This document shows, piece by piece, positions 35,844 to 49,869 of a stretch of 64,000 nucleotides of DNA. The DNA lies in NCBI RefSeq assembly GCF_051020975.1, contig NW_027478159.1, positions 6,650,501-6,714,500 of the forward strand. Reading direction: 5' to 3'. Position 1 is the stretch's first letter. Every line of letters starts with the position of its first letter. The DNA comes from Osmia lignaria lignaria (Eukaryota > Arthropoda > Insecta > Hymenoptera > Megachilidae). The notes beneath the pieces are model-generated. The model saw nothing but the letters and a program-made list of their open reading frames with translations. It had not been told where the DNA came from and did no database searches. Made by a program: the position numbers and the translations under genes.

Positions 35844-38800
35844 AGCTGGAAGTGGCATTTGCAGCTCGCAATAGTGCAGAGTTACCTCAAAGAAAGGGGC
35901 CACGGTGTTTCTGTATCTCTATTATGTTGGTGCCGCTTCGGAACTTTTAAATATCTGGATATATCTCGAGAACTACGCATCTGATCAAAAAATATCATAG
36001 AACATAAAAAGTAGGAAACTTAATTCTCTACAAAAAAGGTCTCTTAACATTTTGCCATAGCTCGCTTCGTTTCCGAGATATTTGCAGATTTATCTCAAGG
36101 GAAGGGGCCTGACGGACATATTTCGAGATATTTCTTCTTCTTGTTGTTCTTCTTCTGCACAGCTAAGCTGGAAGTGGCATTTGCAGCTCGCAGTAGTGCA
36201 GAGTTATCTCAAAGAAAGGGGCCACGGTGTTTCTGTATCTCTATTATGTTAGTGCGGCTTCGGAACTTTTAAATATCTTGATATATCTCGAGAACTACGC
36301 ATCTGATCAAAAAATATCATAGAACATAAAAAGTAGGAAACTTAATTCTCTACAAAAAAGGTCTCTTAACATTTTGCCATAGCTCGCTTCGTTTCCGAGA
36401 TATTTGCAGATTTATCTCAAGGGAAGGGGCCTGACGGACATATTTCGAGATATTTCTTCTTCTTGTTGTTCTTCTTCGGCACAGCTAAGCTGGAAGTGGC
36501 ATTTGCAGCGCGCAATAGTGCAGAGTTATCTCAAAGAAAGGGGCCACGGTGTTTCTGTATCTCTATTATGTTAGTGCGGCTTCGGAACTTTTAAATATCT
36601 TGATATATCTCGAGAACTACGCTTCTGATCAAAAAATATCATAGAACATAAAAAGTAGGAAACTTAATTCTCTACAAAAAAGGTCTCTTAACATTTTGCC
36701 ATAGCTCGCTTCGTTTCCGAGATATTTGCAGATTTATCTCAAGGGAAGGGGCCTGACGGACATATTTCGAGATATTTCTTCTTCTTGTTGTTCTTCTTCT
36801 GCACAGCTAAGCTGGAAGTGGCATTTGCAGCTCGCAATAGTGCAGAGTTATCTCAAAGAAAGGGGCCACGGTGTTTCTGTATCTCTATTATGTTGGTGCG
36901 GCTTCGGAACTTTTAAATATCTTGATATATCTCGAGAACTACGCATCTGATCAAAAAATATCGTAGAACATAAAAAGTAGGAAACTTAATTCTCTACAAA
37001 TAAGGTCTCTTAACATTTTGCCATAGCTCGCTTGGTTTCCGAGATATTTGCAGATTTATCTCAAGGGAAGGGGCCTGAGGGACATATTTCGAGATATTTC
37101 TTCTTCTTGTTGTTCTTCTTCTGCACAGCTAAGCTGGAAGTGGCATTTGCAGCTCGCAATAGTGCAGAGTTACCTCAAAGAAAGGGGCCACGGTGTTTCT
37201 GTATCTCTATTATGTTGGTGCCGCTTCGGAACTTTTAAATATCTGGATATATCTCGAGAACTACGCATCTGATCAAAAAATATCATAGAACATAAAAAGT
37301 AGGAAACTTAATTCTCTACAAAAAAGGTCTCTTAACATTTTGCCATAGCTCGCTTCGTTTCCGAGATATTTGCAGATTTATCTCAAGGGAAGGGGCCTGA
37401 CGGACATATTTCGAGATATTTCTTCTTCTTGTTGTTCTTCTTCTGCACAGCTAAGCTGGAAGTGGCATTTGCAGCTCGCAGTAGTGCAGAGTTATCTCAA
37501 AGAAAGGGGCCACGGTGTTTCTGTATCTCTATTATGTTAGTGCGGCTTCGGAACTTTTAAATATCTTGATATATCTCGAGAACTACGCATCTGATCAAAA
37601 AATATCATAGAACATAAAAAGTAGGAAACCTAATTTTCTACAAAAAAGGTCGCTTAACATTTTGCCGTAGCTCGCTTCGTTTCCGAGATATTTGCAGATT
37701 TATCTCAAGGGAAGGGGCCTGACGGACATATTTCGAGATATTTCTTCTTCTTGTTGTTCTTCTTCTGCACAGCTAAGCTGGAAGTGGCATTTGCAGCTCG
37801 CAGTAGTGCAGAGTTATCTCAAAGAAAGGGGCCACGGTGTTTCTGTATCTCTATTATGTTAGTGCGGCTTCGGAACTTTTAAATATCTTGATATATCTCG
37901 AGAACTACGCATCTGATCAAAAAATATCATAGAACATAAAAAGTAGGAAACTTAATTCTCTACAAAAAAGGTCTCTTAACATTTTGCCATAGCTCGCTTC
38001 GTTTCCGAGATATTTGCAGATTTATCTCAAGGGAAGGGGCCTGACGGACATATTTCGAGATATTTCTTCTTCTTGTTGTTCTTCTTCTGCACAGCTAAGC
38101 TGGAAGTGGCATTTGCAGCGCGCAATAGTGCAGAGTTATCTCAAAGAAAGGGGCCACGGTGTTTCTGTATCTCTATTATGTTAGTGCGGCTTCGGAACTT
38201 TTAAATATCTTGATATATCTCGAGAACTACGCTTCTGATCAAAAAATATCATAGAACATAAAAAGTAGGAAACTTAATTCTCTACAAAAAAGGTCTCTTA
38301 ACATTTTGCCATAGCTCGCTTCGTTTCCGAGATATTTGCAGATTTATCTCAAGGGAAGGGGCCTGACGGACATATTTCGAGATATTTCTTCTTCTTGTTG
38401 TTCTTCTTCTGCACAGCTAAGCTGGAAGTGGCATTTGCAGCTCGCAATAGTGCAGAGTTATCTCAAAGAAAGGGGCCACGGTGTTTCTGTATCTCTATTA
38501 TGTTGGTGCGGCTTCGGAACTTTTAAATATCTTGATATATCTCGAGAACTACGCATCTGATCAAAAAATATCGTAGAACATAAAAAGTAGGAAACTTAAT
38601 TCTCTACAAATAAGGTCTCTTAACATTTTGCCATAGCTCGCTTGGTTTCCGAGATATTTGCAGATTTATCTCAAGGGAAGGGGCCTGAGGGACATATTTC
38701 GAGATATTTCTTCTTCTTGTTGTTCTTCTTCTGCACAGCTAAGCTGGAAGTGGCATTTGCAGCTCGCAATAGTGCAGAGTTACCTCAAAGAAAGGGGCCA

Positions 38801-39623
38801 CGGTGTTTCTGTATCTCTATTATGTTGGTGCCGCTTCGGAACTTTTAAATATCTGGATATATCTCGAGAACTACGCATCTGATCAAAAAATATCATAGAA
38901 CATAAAAAGTAGGAAACTTAATTCTCTACAAAAAAGGTCTCTTAACATTTTGCCATAGCTCGCTTCGTTTCCGAGATATTTGCAGATTTATCTCAAGGGA
39001 AGGGGCCTGACGGACATATTTCGAGATATTTCTTCTTCTTGTTGTTCTTCTTCTGCACAGCTAAGCTGGAAGTGGCATTTGCAGCTCGCAGTAGTGCAGA
39101 GTTATCTCAAAGAAAGGGGCCACGGTGTTTCTGTATCTCTATTATGTTAGTGCGGCTTCGGAACTTTTAAATATCTTGATATATCTCGAGAACTACGCAT
39201 CTGATCAAAAAATATCATAGAACATAAAAAGTAGGAAACCTAATTTTCTACAAAAAAGGTCGCTTAACATTTTGCCGTAGCTCGCTTCGTTTCCGAGATA
39301 TTTGCAGATTTATCTCAAGGGAAGGGGCCTGACGGACATATTTCGAGATATTTCTTCTTCTTGTTGTTCTTCTTCTGCACAGCTAAGCTGGAAGTGGCAT
39401 TTGCAGCGCGCAATAGTGCAGAGTTATCTCAAAGAAAGGGGCCACGGTGTTTCTGTATCTCTATTATGTTGGTGCGGCTTCGGAACTTTTAAATATCTTG
39501 ATATATCTCGAGAACTACGCATCTGATCAAAAAATATCATAGAACATAAAAAGTAGGAAACTTAATTCTCTACAAAAAAGGTCTCTTAACATTTTCCCAT
39601 AGCTGGCATTGTTTCCGAGATAT
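35438..39623 (+). repeat. 4-5-4 monomer higher-order series
   Basis: Call the tetramer A (ATCGTAGAAC tail with AAATAAGG), B (CGCTTGG, CTGAGGG, AGTTACCTC, GTGCCGC, ATCTGG), C (CGCAGTAGTG, GTTAGTGCGG) and D (GCAGCGCGCAA, GTTAGTGCGG, CGCTTCTG). Copy 1 is 35438-36725. Copy 2 (36726-38335) has a fifth monomer at 37692, preceded by CCTAATTTTC, GGTCGCTT and GCCGTAGC. Copy 3 is 38336-39623, whose last monomer (39302) is a hybrid of that extra type and D. Copy 1 D has the private change TTCGGCACAGC (36478). The GTTAG in C and D creates a stop in the open frame. Confidence 0.92.
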
Positions 39624-42600
39624 TTGCAGATTTAGCTCAAGGGAAGGGGCCTGACGGACATATTCCGAGATATTTCTTCTTCTTGTTGTTCCTCTTCTGC
39701 ACAGCTAAGCTGGAAGTGGCATTTGCAGCTCGCAATAGTGCAGAGTTATCTCAAAGAAAGGGGCCACGGTGTTTCTGTATCTCTATTATGTTGGTGCGGC
39801 GTCGGAACTTTTAAATATCTCGATATATCTCGAAAACTACGCTTCTGATCAAAAAATATCAGAGAACGTAAATTGTAGGAAACATAATTCTCTACAAAAA
39901 AGGTCTCTTAACATTTTGCCATAGCTCGCTTCGTTTCCGAGATATTTCCAGATTTATCTCAAGGGAAGGGGCCTGACGGACATATTTCGAGATATTTCTT
40001 CTTCTTGTTGTTCTTCTTCTGCACAGCTAAGCTGGAAGTGGCATTTGCAGCTCGCAATAGTGCAGAGTTATCTCAAAGAAAGGGGCCACGGTGTTTCTGT
40101 ATCTCTATTATGTTGGTGCGGCTTCGGAACTTTTAAATATCTTGATATATCTCGAGAACTGCGCATCTGATCAAAAAATATCATAGAACATAAAAAGTAG
40201 GAAACTTAATTCTCTACAAAAAAGGTCTCTTAACATTTTGCCATAGCTCGCTTTGTTTCCGAGATATTTGCAGATTTATCTCAAGGGAAGGGGCCTGACG
40301 GACATATTTCGAGATATTTCTTCTTCTTGTTGTTCTTCTTCTGCACAGCTAAGCTGGAAGTGGCATTTGCGGCTCGCACTAGTGCAGAGTTATCTCAAAG
40401 AAAAGGGCCACGGTGTTTCTGTATCTCTATTATGTTGGTGCGGCTTCGGAACTTTTAAATATCTTGATATATCTCGAGAACTACGCATCTGATCAAAAAA
40501 TATCATAGAACATAAAAAGTAGGAAACCTAATTCTCTACAAAAAAGGTCTCTTAACATTTTGCCATAGCTCGCTTCGTTTCCGAGATATTTGCAGATTTA
40601 TCTCAAGGGAAGGGGCCTGACGGACATATTTCGAGATATTTCTTCTTCTTGTTGTTCTTCTTCTGCACAGCTAAGCTGGAAGTGGCATTTGCGGCTCGCA
40701 CTAGTGCAGAGTTATCTCAAAGAAAGGGGCCACGGTGTTTCTGTATCTCTATTATGTTGGTGCGGCTTCGGAACCTTTAAATATCTCGATATATCTCGAA
40801 AACTACGCTTCTGATCAAAAAATATCATAGAACATAAAAAGTAGGAAACTTAATTCTCTACAAAAAAGGTCTCTTAACATTTTCCCATAGCTGGCATTGT
40901 TTCCGAGATATTTGCAGATTTAGCTCAAGGGAAGGGGCCTGACGGACATATTCCGAGATATTTCTTCTTCTTGTTGTTCCTCTTCTGCACAGCTAAGCTG
41001 GAAGTGGCATTTGCAGCTCGCAATAGTGCAGAGTTATCTCAAAGAAAGGGGCCACGGTGTTTCTGTATCTCTATTATGTTGGTGCGGCGTCGGAACTTTT
41101 AAATATCTCGATATATCTCGAAAACTACGCTTCTGATCAAAAAATATCAGAGAACGTAAATTGTAGGAAACATAATTCTCTACAAAAAAGGTCTCTTAAC
41201 ATTTTGCCATAGCTCGCTTCGTTTCCGAGATATTTGCAGATTTATCTCAAGGGAAGGGGCCTGACGGACATATTTCGAGATATTTCTTCTTCTTGTTGTT
41301 CTTCTTCTGCACAGCTAAGCTGGAAGTGGCATTTGCAGCGCGCAATAGTGCAGAGTTATCTCAAAGAAAGGGGCCACGGTGTTTCTGTATCTCTATTATG
41401 TTGGTGCGGCTTCGGAACTTTTAAATATCTTGATATATCTCGAGAACTACGCATCTGATCAAAAAATATCGTAGAACATAAAAAGTAGGAAACTTAATTC
41501 TCTACAAATAAGGTCTCTTAACATTTTGCCATAGCTCGCTTGGTTTCCGAGATATTTGCAGATTTATCTCAAGGGAAGGGGCCTGACGGACATATTTCCA
41601 GATATTTCTTCTTCTTGTTGTTCTTCTTCTGCACAGCTAAGCTGGAAGTGGCATTTGCAGCTCGCAATAGTGCAGAGTTATCTCAAAGAAAGGGGCCACG
41701 GTGTTTCTGTATCTCTATTATGTTGGTGCGGCTTCGGAACTTTTAAATATCTTGATATATCTCGAGAACTACGCATCTGATCAAAAAATATCATAGAACA
41801 TAAAAAGTAGGAAACCTAATTTTCTACAAAAAAGGTCGCTTAACATTTTGCCGTAGCTCGCTTCGTTTCCGAGATATTTGCAGATTTATCTCAAGGGAAG
41901 GGGCCTGACGGACATATTTCGAAATATTTCTTATTCTTGTTGTTCTTCTTCTGCACAGCTGAGCTGGAAGTGGCATTTGCAGCTCGCAATAGTGCAGAGT
42001 TATCGCAAAGAAAGGGGCCACGGTGTTTCTGTACCTCTATTATGTTGGTGCAGCTTCGGAGCTTTTAAATATCTTGATATATCTCGAGAACTACGCATCT
42101 GATCAAAAAATATCATAGAACATAAAAAGTAGGAAACTTAATTCTCTACAAAAAAGGTCTCTCAACGTTTTGCAATAGCTCGCTTCGTTTCCGAGATATT
42201 TGCAGATTTATCTCAAGGGAATGGTCCTGACGGACATATTTCGAGATATTTCTTCTTCTTGTTGTTCTTCTTCTGCACAGCTAAGCTGGAAGTGGCATTT
42301 GCAGCTCGCAGTAGTGCAGAGTTATCTCAAAGAAAGGGGCCACGGTGTTTCTGTATCTCTATTATGTTGGTGCGGCTTCGGAACCTTTAAATATCTCGAT
42401 ATATCTCGAAAACTACGCTTCTGATCAAAAAATATCATAGAAGATAAATTGTAGGAAACATAATTCTCTACAAAAAAGGTCTCTTAACATTTTGCCATAG
42501 CTCGCTTCGTTTCCGAGATATTTGCAGATATATCTCAAGGGCAGGGGCCTGACGGACATATTTCGAGATATTTCTTCTTCTTGTTGTTCTTCTTCTGCAC

Positions 42601-44196
42601 AGCTAAGCTGGAAGTGGCATTTACAGCTCGCAACAGTGCAGAGTTATCTCAAAGAAAGGGGCCACGGTGTTTCTGTATCTCTATTATGTTGGCGCGGCTT
42701 CGGAACTTTTAAATATCTTGATATATCTCGAGAACTACGCATCTGATCAAAAAATATCGTAGAACATAAAAAGTAGGAAACTTAATTCTCTACAAAAAAG
42801 TTCTCTTAACATTTTGCCATAGCTCGCTTCGTTTCCGAGATATTTGCAGATTTATCTCAAGGGAAGGGGCCTGACGGACATATTTCCAGATATTTCTTCT
42901 TCTTGTTGTTCTTCTTCTGCACAGCTAAGCTGGAAGTGGCATTTGCAGCTCGCAATAGTGCAGAGTTATCTCAAAGAAAGGGGCCACGGTGTTTCTGTAT
43001 CTCTATTATGTTGGTGCGGCTTCGGAACTTTTAAATATCTTGATATATCTCGAGAACTACGCATCTGATCAAAAAATATCATAGAACATAAAAAGTAGGA
43101 AACTTAATTCTCTATAAAAAAGGTCTCTTAGCGTTTTGCAATAGCTCGCTTCGTTTCCGAGATATTTGCAGATTTATCTCAAGGGAAGGGTCCTGACGGA
43201 CATATTTCGAGATATTTCTTCTTCTTGTTGTTCTTCTTCTGCACAGCTAAACTGGAAGTGGCATTTCCAGCTCGCAATAGTGCAGAGTTATCCCAAAGAA
43301 AGGGGCCACGATGTTTCTGTATCTCTATTATGTTGGTGCGGCTTCGGAACTTTTAAATATCTTGATATATCTCGAGAACTACGCATCTGATCAAAAAATA
43401 TCATAGAACATAAAAAGTAGGAAACTTAATTCTCTACAAAAAAGGTCTCTTAATATTTTGCCATAGCTCGCTTCGTTTCCGAGATATTTGCAGATTTATC
43501 TCAAGGGAAGGGGCCTGACGGACATATTTCGAGATATTTCTTCTTCTTGTTGTTCTTCTTCTGCACAGCTAAACTGGAAGTGGCATTTCCAACTCGCAAT
43601 AGTGCAGAGTTATCCCAAAGAAAGGGGCCACGATGTTTCTGTATCTCTATTATGTTGGTGCGGCTTCGGAACTTTTAATTATCTCGATATATCTCGAAAA
43701 CTACGCATCTGATCAAAAAATATCATAGAACATAAAAAGTAGGAAACATAATTCTCTACAAAAAAGGTCTCTTAACATTTTCCCATAGCTGGCATCGTTT
43801 CCGAGATATTTGCAGATTTAGCTCAAGGGAAGGGGCCTGACGACATATTCCGAGATATTTCTTCTTCTTGTTGTTCCTCTTCTGCACAGCTAAGCTGGAA
43901 GTGGCATTTGCAGGTCGCAATAGTGCAGAGTTATCTCAAAGAAAGGGGCCACGGTGTTTCTGTATCTCTATTATGTTGGTGCGGCTTCGGAACTTTTAAA
44001 TATCTCGATATATCTCGAAAACTACGCTTCTGATCAAAAAATATCAGAAAACGTAAATTGTAGAAAACATAATTCTCTACAAAAAAGGTCTCTTAACATT
44101 TTGCCATAGCTCGCTTCGTTTCCGAGATATTTGCAGATTTATCTCAAGGGAAGGGGCCTGACGGACATATTTCGAGATATTTCTTCTTCTTGTTGT
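39624..44196 (+). repeat. Mosaic zone with 4-mer and 6-mer echoes
   Basis: The TTTCCCATAGCTGGCATTG monomer at 39624 recurs at 40912 (4 x 322), and the GCAGCGCGCAA monomer at 39302 recurs at 41234 (6 x 322). Monomer 39946 has TATTTCCAGATTTA in place of TTTGCAG. The 41556 and 42844 copies have TTTCCAGATATT, and 41878 has TCGAAATATTTCTTATTC and CAGCTGAGC. Monomers 43166 and 43488 share AAACTGG and CACGATG. The 43810 monomer is 321 bp (CTGACGACATATTCC), and the 44131 monomer is 321 bp (GATCAAAAATGTCG). Confidence 0.88.
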
Positions 44197-46973
44197 TCTT
44201 CTTCTGCACAGCTAAGCTGGAAGTGGCATTTGCAGCTCGCAATAGTGCAGAGTTATCTCAAAGAAAGGGGCCACGGTGTTTCTGTATCTCTATTATGTTG
44301 GTGCGGCTTCGGAACTTTTAAATATCTTGATATATCTCGAGAACTACGCATCTGATCAAAAATGTCGTACAACATAAAAAGTAGGAAACTTAATTCTCTA
44401 CAAATAAGGTCTCTCAACATTTTGCCATAGCTCGCTTGGTTTCCGAGATATTTGCAGATTTATCTCAAGGGAAGGGGCCTGAGGGACATATTTCGAGACA
44501 TTTCTTCTTCTTGTTGTTCTTCTTCTGCACCGCTAAGCTGGAAGTGGCATTGGCAGCTCGCAATAGTGCAGAGTTACCTCAAAGAAAGGGGCCACGGTGT
44601 TTCTGTATCTCTATTATGTTGGTGCCGCTTCGGAACTTTTAAATATCTTGATATATCTCGAGAACTACGCATCTGATCAAAAAATATCGTAGAACATAAA
44701 AAGTAGGAAACTTAATTCTCTACAAATAAGGTCTCTTAACATTTTGCCATAGCTCGCTTGGTTTCCGAGATATTTGCAGATTTATCTCAAGGGAAGGGGC
44801 CTGACGGACATATTTCCAGATATTTCTTCTTCTTGTTGTTCTTCTTCTGCACAGCTAAGCTGGAAGTGGCATTTGCAGCTCGCAATAGTGCAGAGTTATC
44901 TCAAAGAAAGGGGCCACGGTGTTTCTGTATCTCTATTATGTTGGTGCGGCTTCGGAACTTTTAAATATCTTGATATATCTCGAGAACTACGCATCTGATC
45001 AAAAAATATCATAGAACATAAAAAGTAGGAAACCTAATTTTCTACAAAAAAGGTCGCTTAACATTTTGCCGTAGCTCGCTTCGTTTCCGAGATATTTGCA
45101 GATTTATCTCAAGGGAAGCGGCCTGACGGACATATTTCGAAATATTTCTTATTCTTGTTGTTCTTCTTCTGCACAGCTAAGCTGGAAGTGGCATTTGCAG
45201 CTCGCAATAGTGCAGAGTTATCCCAAAGAAAGGGGCCACGATGTTTCTGTATGTCTATTATGTTGGTGCGGCCTCGGAACTTTTAAATATCTCGATATAT
45301 CTCGAAAACTACGCATCTGATCAAAAAATATCATAGAACATAAAAAGTAGGAAACATAATTCTCTACAAAAAAGGTCTCTTAACATTTTCCCATAGCTGG
45401 CATCGTTTCCGAGATATTTGCAGATTTAGCTCAAGGGAAGGGGCCTGACGACATATTCCGAGATATTTCTTCTTCTTGTTGTTCCTCTTCTGCACAGCTA
45501 AGCTGGAAGTGGCATTTGCAGGTCGCAATAGTGCAGAGTTATCTCAAAGAAAGGGGCCACGGTGTTTCTGTATCTCTATTATGTTGGTGCGGCTTCGGAA
45601 CTTTTAAATATCTCGATATATCTCGAAAACTACGCTTCTGATCAAAAAATATCAGAGAACGTAAATTGTAGAAAACATAATTCTCTACAAAAAAGGTCTC
45701 TTAACATTTTGCCATAGCTCGCTTCGTTTCCGAGATATTTGCAGATTTATCTCAAGGGAAGGGGCCTGAGGGACATATTTCGAGACATTTCTTCTTCTTG
45801 TTGTTCTTCTTCTGCACAGCTAAGCAGGAAGTGGCATTTGCAGCTCGCAATAGTGCAGAGTTACCTCAAAGAAAGGGGCCACGGTGTTTCTGTATCTCTA
45901 TTATGTTGGTGCCGCTTCGGAGCTTTTAAATATCTGGATATATCTCGAGAACTACGCATCTGATCAAAAAATATCATAGAACATAAAAAGTAGGAAACTT
46001 AATTCTCTACAAAAAAGGTCTCTTAACATTTTGCCATAGCTCGCTTCGTTTCCGAGATATTTGCAGATTTATCTCAAGGGAAGGGGCCTGACGGACATAT
46101 TTCGAGATATTTTTTCTTCTTGTTGTTCTTCTTCTGCACAGCTAAGCTGGAAGTGGCATTTGCAGCGCGCAATAGTGCAGAGTTATCTCAAAGAAAGGGG
46201 CCACGGTGTTTCTGTATCTCTATTATGTTGGTGCGGCTTCGGAACTTTTAAATATCTTGATATATCCCGAGAACTACGCATCTGATCAAAAAATATCGTA
46301 GAACATAAAAAGTAGGAAACTTAATTCTCTACAAATAAGGTCTCTTAACATTTTGCCATAGCTCGCTTGGTCTCCGAGATATTTGCAGATTTATCTCAAG
46401 GGAAGGGGCCTGACGGACATATTTCCAGATATTTCTTCTTCTTGTTGTTCTTCTTCTGCACAGCTAAGCTGGAAGTGGCATTTGCAGCTCGCAATAGTGC
46501 AGAGTTATCTCAAAGAAAGGGGCCACGGTGTTTCTGTATCTCTATTATGTTGGTGCGGCTTCGGAACTTTTAAATATCTTGATATATCTCGAGAACTACG
46601 CATCTGATCAAAAAATATCATAGAACATAAAAAGTAGGAAACCTAATTTTCTACAAAAAAGGTCGCTTAACATTTTGCCGTAGCTCGCTTCGTTTCCGAG
46701 ATATTTGCAGATTTATCTCAAGGGAAGGGGCCTGACGGAAATATTTCGAAATATTTCTTATTCTTGTTGTTCTTCTTCTGCACAGCTGAGCTGGAAGTGG
46801 CATTTGCACCTCGCAATAGTGCAGAGTTATCTCAAAGAAAGGGGCCACGGTGTTTCTGTACCTCTATTATGTTGGTGCAGCTTCGGAGCTTTTAAATATC
46901 TTGATATATCTCGAGAACTACGCATCTGATCAAAAAATATCATAGAACATAAAAAGTAGGAAACTTAATTCTC
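44197..46973 (+). repeat. 9-mer tandem duplication, copy 1
   Basis: Monomers 44131-46705 recur at an offset of 2,896 (9 x 322 minus 2, from two 321-bp monomers per copy). Markers in order are CAAAAATGTCGTAC, GAGACATTTC with GCACCGC and CATTGGCAG, TTTCCAGATATT, GGGAAGCGGCC with CTGTATGTC and GGCCTCGG, CTGACGACATATTCC, AAGCAGGAAG, TATTTTTTCTTC, CGCTTGGTCTCC and TTTGCACCTC. The left limit is the GTTGTTC/GTTGGTC difference (44196 versus 47092). Confidence 0.93.
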
Positions 46974-47092
46974 CACAAATAAGGTCTCTTAACATTTTGC
47001 CATAGCTCGCTTCGTTTCCGAGATATTTGCAGATTTATCTCAAGGGAAGGGGCCTGACGGACATATTTCGAGATATTTCTTCTTCTTGTTGG

Positions 47093-49869
47093 TCTTCTTC
47101 TGCACAGCTAAGCTGGAAGTGGCATTTGCAGCTCGCAATAGTGCAGAGTTATCTCAAAGAAAGGGGCCACGGTGTTTCTGTATCTCTATTATGTTGGTGC
47201 GGCTTCGGAACTTTTAAATATCTTGATATATCTCGAGAACTACGCATCTGATCAAAAATGTCGTACAACATAAAAAGTAGGAAACTTAATTCTCTACAAA
47301 TAAGGTCTCTCAACATTTTGCCATAGCTCGCTTGGTTTCCGAGATATTTGCAGATTTATCTCAAGGGAAGGGGCCTGAGGGACATATTTCGAGACATTTC
47401 TTCTTCTTGTTGTTCTTCTTCTGCACCGCTAAGCTGGAAGTGGCATTGGCAGCTCGCAATAGTGCAGAGTTACCTCAAAGAAAGGGGCCACGGTGTTTCT
47501 GTATCTCTATTATGTTGGTGCCGCTTCGGAACTTTTAAATATCTTGATATATCTCGAGAACTACGCATCTGATCAAAAAATATCGTAGAACATAAAAAGT
47601 AGGAAACTTAATTCTCTACAAATAAGGTCTCTTAACATTTTGCCATAGCTCGCTTGGTTTCCGAGATATTTGCAGATTTATCTCAAGGGAAGGGGCCTGA
47701 CGGACATATTTCCAGATATTTCTTCTTCTTGTTGTTCTTCTTCTGCACAGCTAAGCTGGAAGTGGCATTTGCAGCTCGCAATAGTGCAGAGTTATCTCAA
47801 AGAAAGGGGCCACGGTGTTTCTGTATCTCTATTATGTTGGTGCGGCTTCGGAACTTTTAAATATCTTGATATATCTCGAGAACTACGCATCTGATCAAAA
47901 AATATCATAGAACATAAAAAGTAGGAAACCTAATTTTCTACAAAAAAGGTCGCTTAACATTTTGCCGTAGCTCGCTTCGTTTCCGAGATATTTGCAGATT
48001 TATCTCAAGGGAAGCGGCCTGACGGACATATTTCGAAATATTTCTTATTCTTGTTGTTCTTCTTCTGCACAGCTAAGCTGGAAGTGGCATTTGCAGCTCG
48101 CAATAGTGCAGAGTTATCCCAAAGAAAGGGGCCACGATGTTTCTGTATGTCTATTATGTTGGTGCGGCCTCGGAACTTTTAAATATCTCGATATATCTCG
48201 AAAACTACGCATCTGATCAAAAAATATCATAGAACATAAAAAGTAGGAAACATAATTCTCTACAAAAAAGGTCTCTTAACATTTTCCCATAGCTGGCATC
48301 GTTTCCGAGATATTTGCAGATTTAGCTCAAGGGAAGGGGCCTGACGACATATTCCGAGATATTTCTTCTTCTTGTTGTTCCTCTTCTGCACAGCTAAGCT
48401 GGAAGTGGCATTTGCAGGTCGCAATAGTGCAGAGTTATCTCAAAGAAAGGGGCCACGGTGTTTCTGTATCTCTATTATGTTGGTGCGGCTTCGGAACTTT
48501 TAAATATCTCGATATATCTCGAAAACTACGCTTCTGATCAAAAAATATCAGAGAACGTAAATTGTAGAAAACATAATTCTCTACAAAAAAGGTCTCTTAA
48601 CATTTTGCCATAGCTCGCTTCGTTTCCGAGATATTTGCAGATTTATCTCAAGGGAAGGGGCCTGAGGGACATATTTCGAGACATTTCTTCTTCTTGTTGT
48701 TCTTCTTCTGCACAGCTAAGCAGGAAGTGGCATTTGCAGCTCGCAATAGTGCAGAGTTACCTCAAAGAAAGGGGCCACGGTGTTTCTGTATCTCTATTAT
48801 GTTGGTGCCGCTTCGGAGCTTTTAAATATCTGGATATATCTCGAGAACTACGCATCTGATCAAAAAATATCATAGAACATAAAAAGTAGGAAACTTAATT
48901 CTCTACAAAAAAGGTCTCTTAACATTTTGCCATAGCTCGCTTCGTTTCCGAGATATTTGCAGATTTATCTCAAGGGAAGGGGCCTGACGGACATATTTCG
49001 AGATATTTTTTCTTCTTGTTGTTCTTCTTCTGCACAGCTAAGCTGGAAGTGGCATTTGCAGCGCGCAATAGTGCAGAGTTATCTCAAAGAAAGGGGCCAC
49101 GGTGTTTCTGTATCTCTATTATGTTGGTGCGGCTTCGGAACTTTTAAATATCTTGATATATCCCGAGAACTACGCATCTGATCAAAAAATATCGTAGAAC
49201 ATAAAAAGTAGGAAACTTAATTCTCTACAAATAAGGTCTCTTAACATTTTGCCATAGCTCGCTTGGTCTCCGAGATATTTGCAGATTTATCTCAAGGGAA
49301 GGGGCCTGACGGACATATTTCCAGATATTTCTTCTTCTTGTTGTTCTTCTTCTGCACAGCTAAGCTGGAAGTGGCATTTGCAGCTCGCAATAGTGCAGAG
49401 TTATCTCAAAGAAAGGGGCCACGGTGTTTCTGTATCTCTATTATGTTGGTGCGGCTTCGGAACTTTTAAATATCTTGATATATCTCGAGAACTACGCATC
49501 TGATCAAAAAATATCATAGAACATAAAAAGTAGGAAACCTAATTTTCTACAAAAAAGGTCGCTTAACATTTTGCCGTAGCTCGCTTCGTTTCCGAGATAT
49601 TTGCAGATTTATCTCAAGGGAAGGGGCCTGACGGAAATATTTCGAAATATTTCTTATTCTTGTTGTTCTTCTTCTGCACAGCTGAGCTGGAAGTGGCATT
49701 TGCACCTCGCAATAGTGCAGAGTTATCTCAAAGAAAGGGGCCACGGTGTTTCTGTACCTCTATTATGTTGGTGCAGCTTCGGAGCTTTTAAATATCTTGA
49801 TATATCTCGAGAACTACGCATCTGATCAAAAAATATCATAGAACATAAAAAGTAGGAAACTTAATTCTC
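47093..49869 (+). repeat. 9-mer tandem duplication, copy 2
   Basis: This repeats 44197-46973; reading the two side by side I found no difference over about 2.78 kb. It ends where CTCCACAAATAAGG (copy 1, 46971) faces CTCTACAAAAGAGG (49867). Such identity next to monomers that differ from one another at many sites means the block was duplicated as a unit and recently, or is an assembly duplication. Confidence 0.93.

Noticed and set aside
4829..49469. A second + strand frame of 68-71 codons ending LRNF
   Set aside because: It is another frame of the same repeat and opens only where CGCTTCG has become CGCTTGG or where CCATGG supplies a start (4829). The 4829 case is the only ATG-like start and is private to one monomer.
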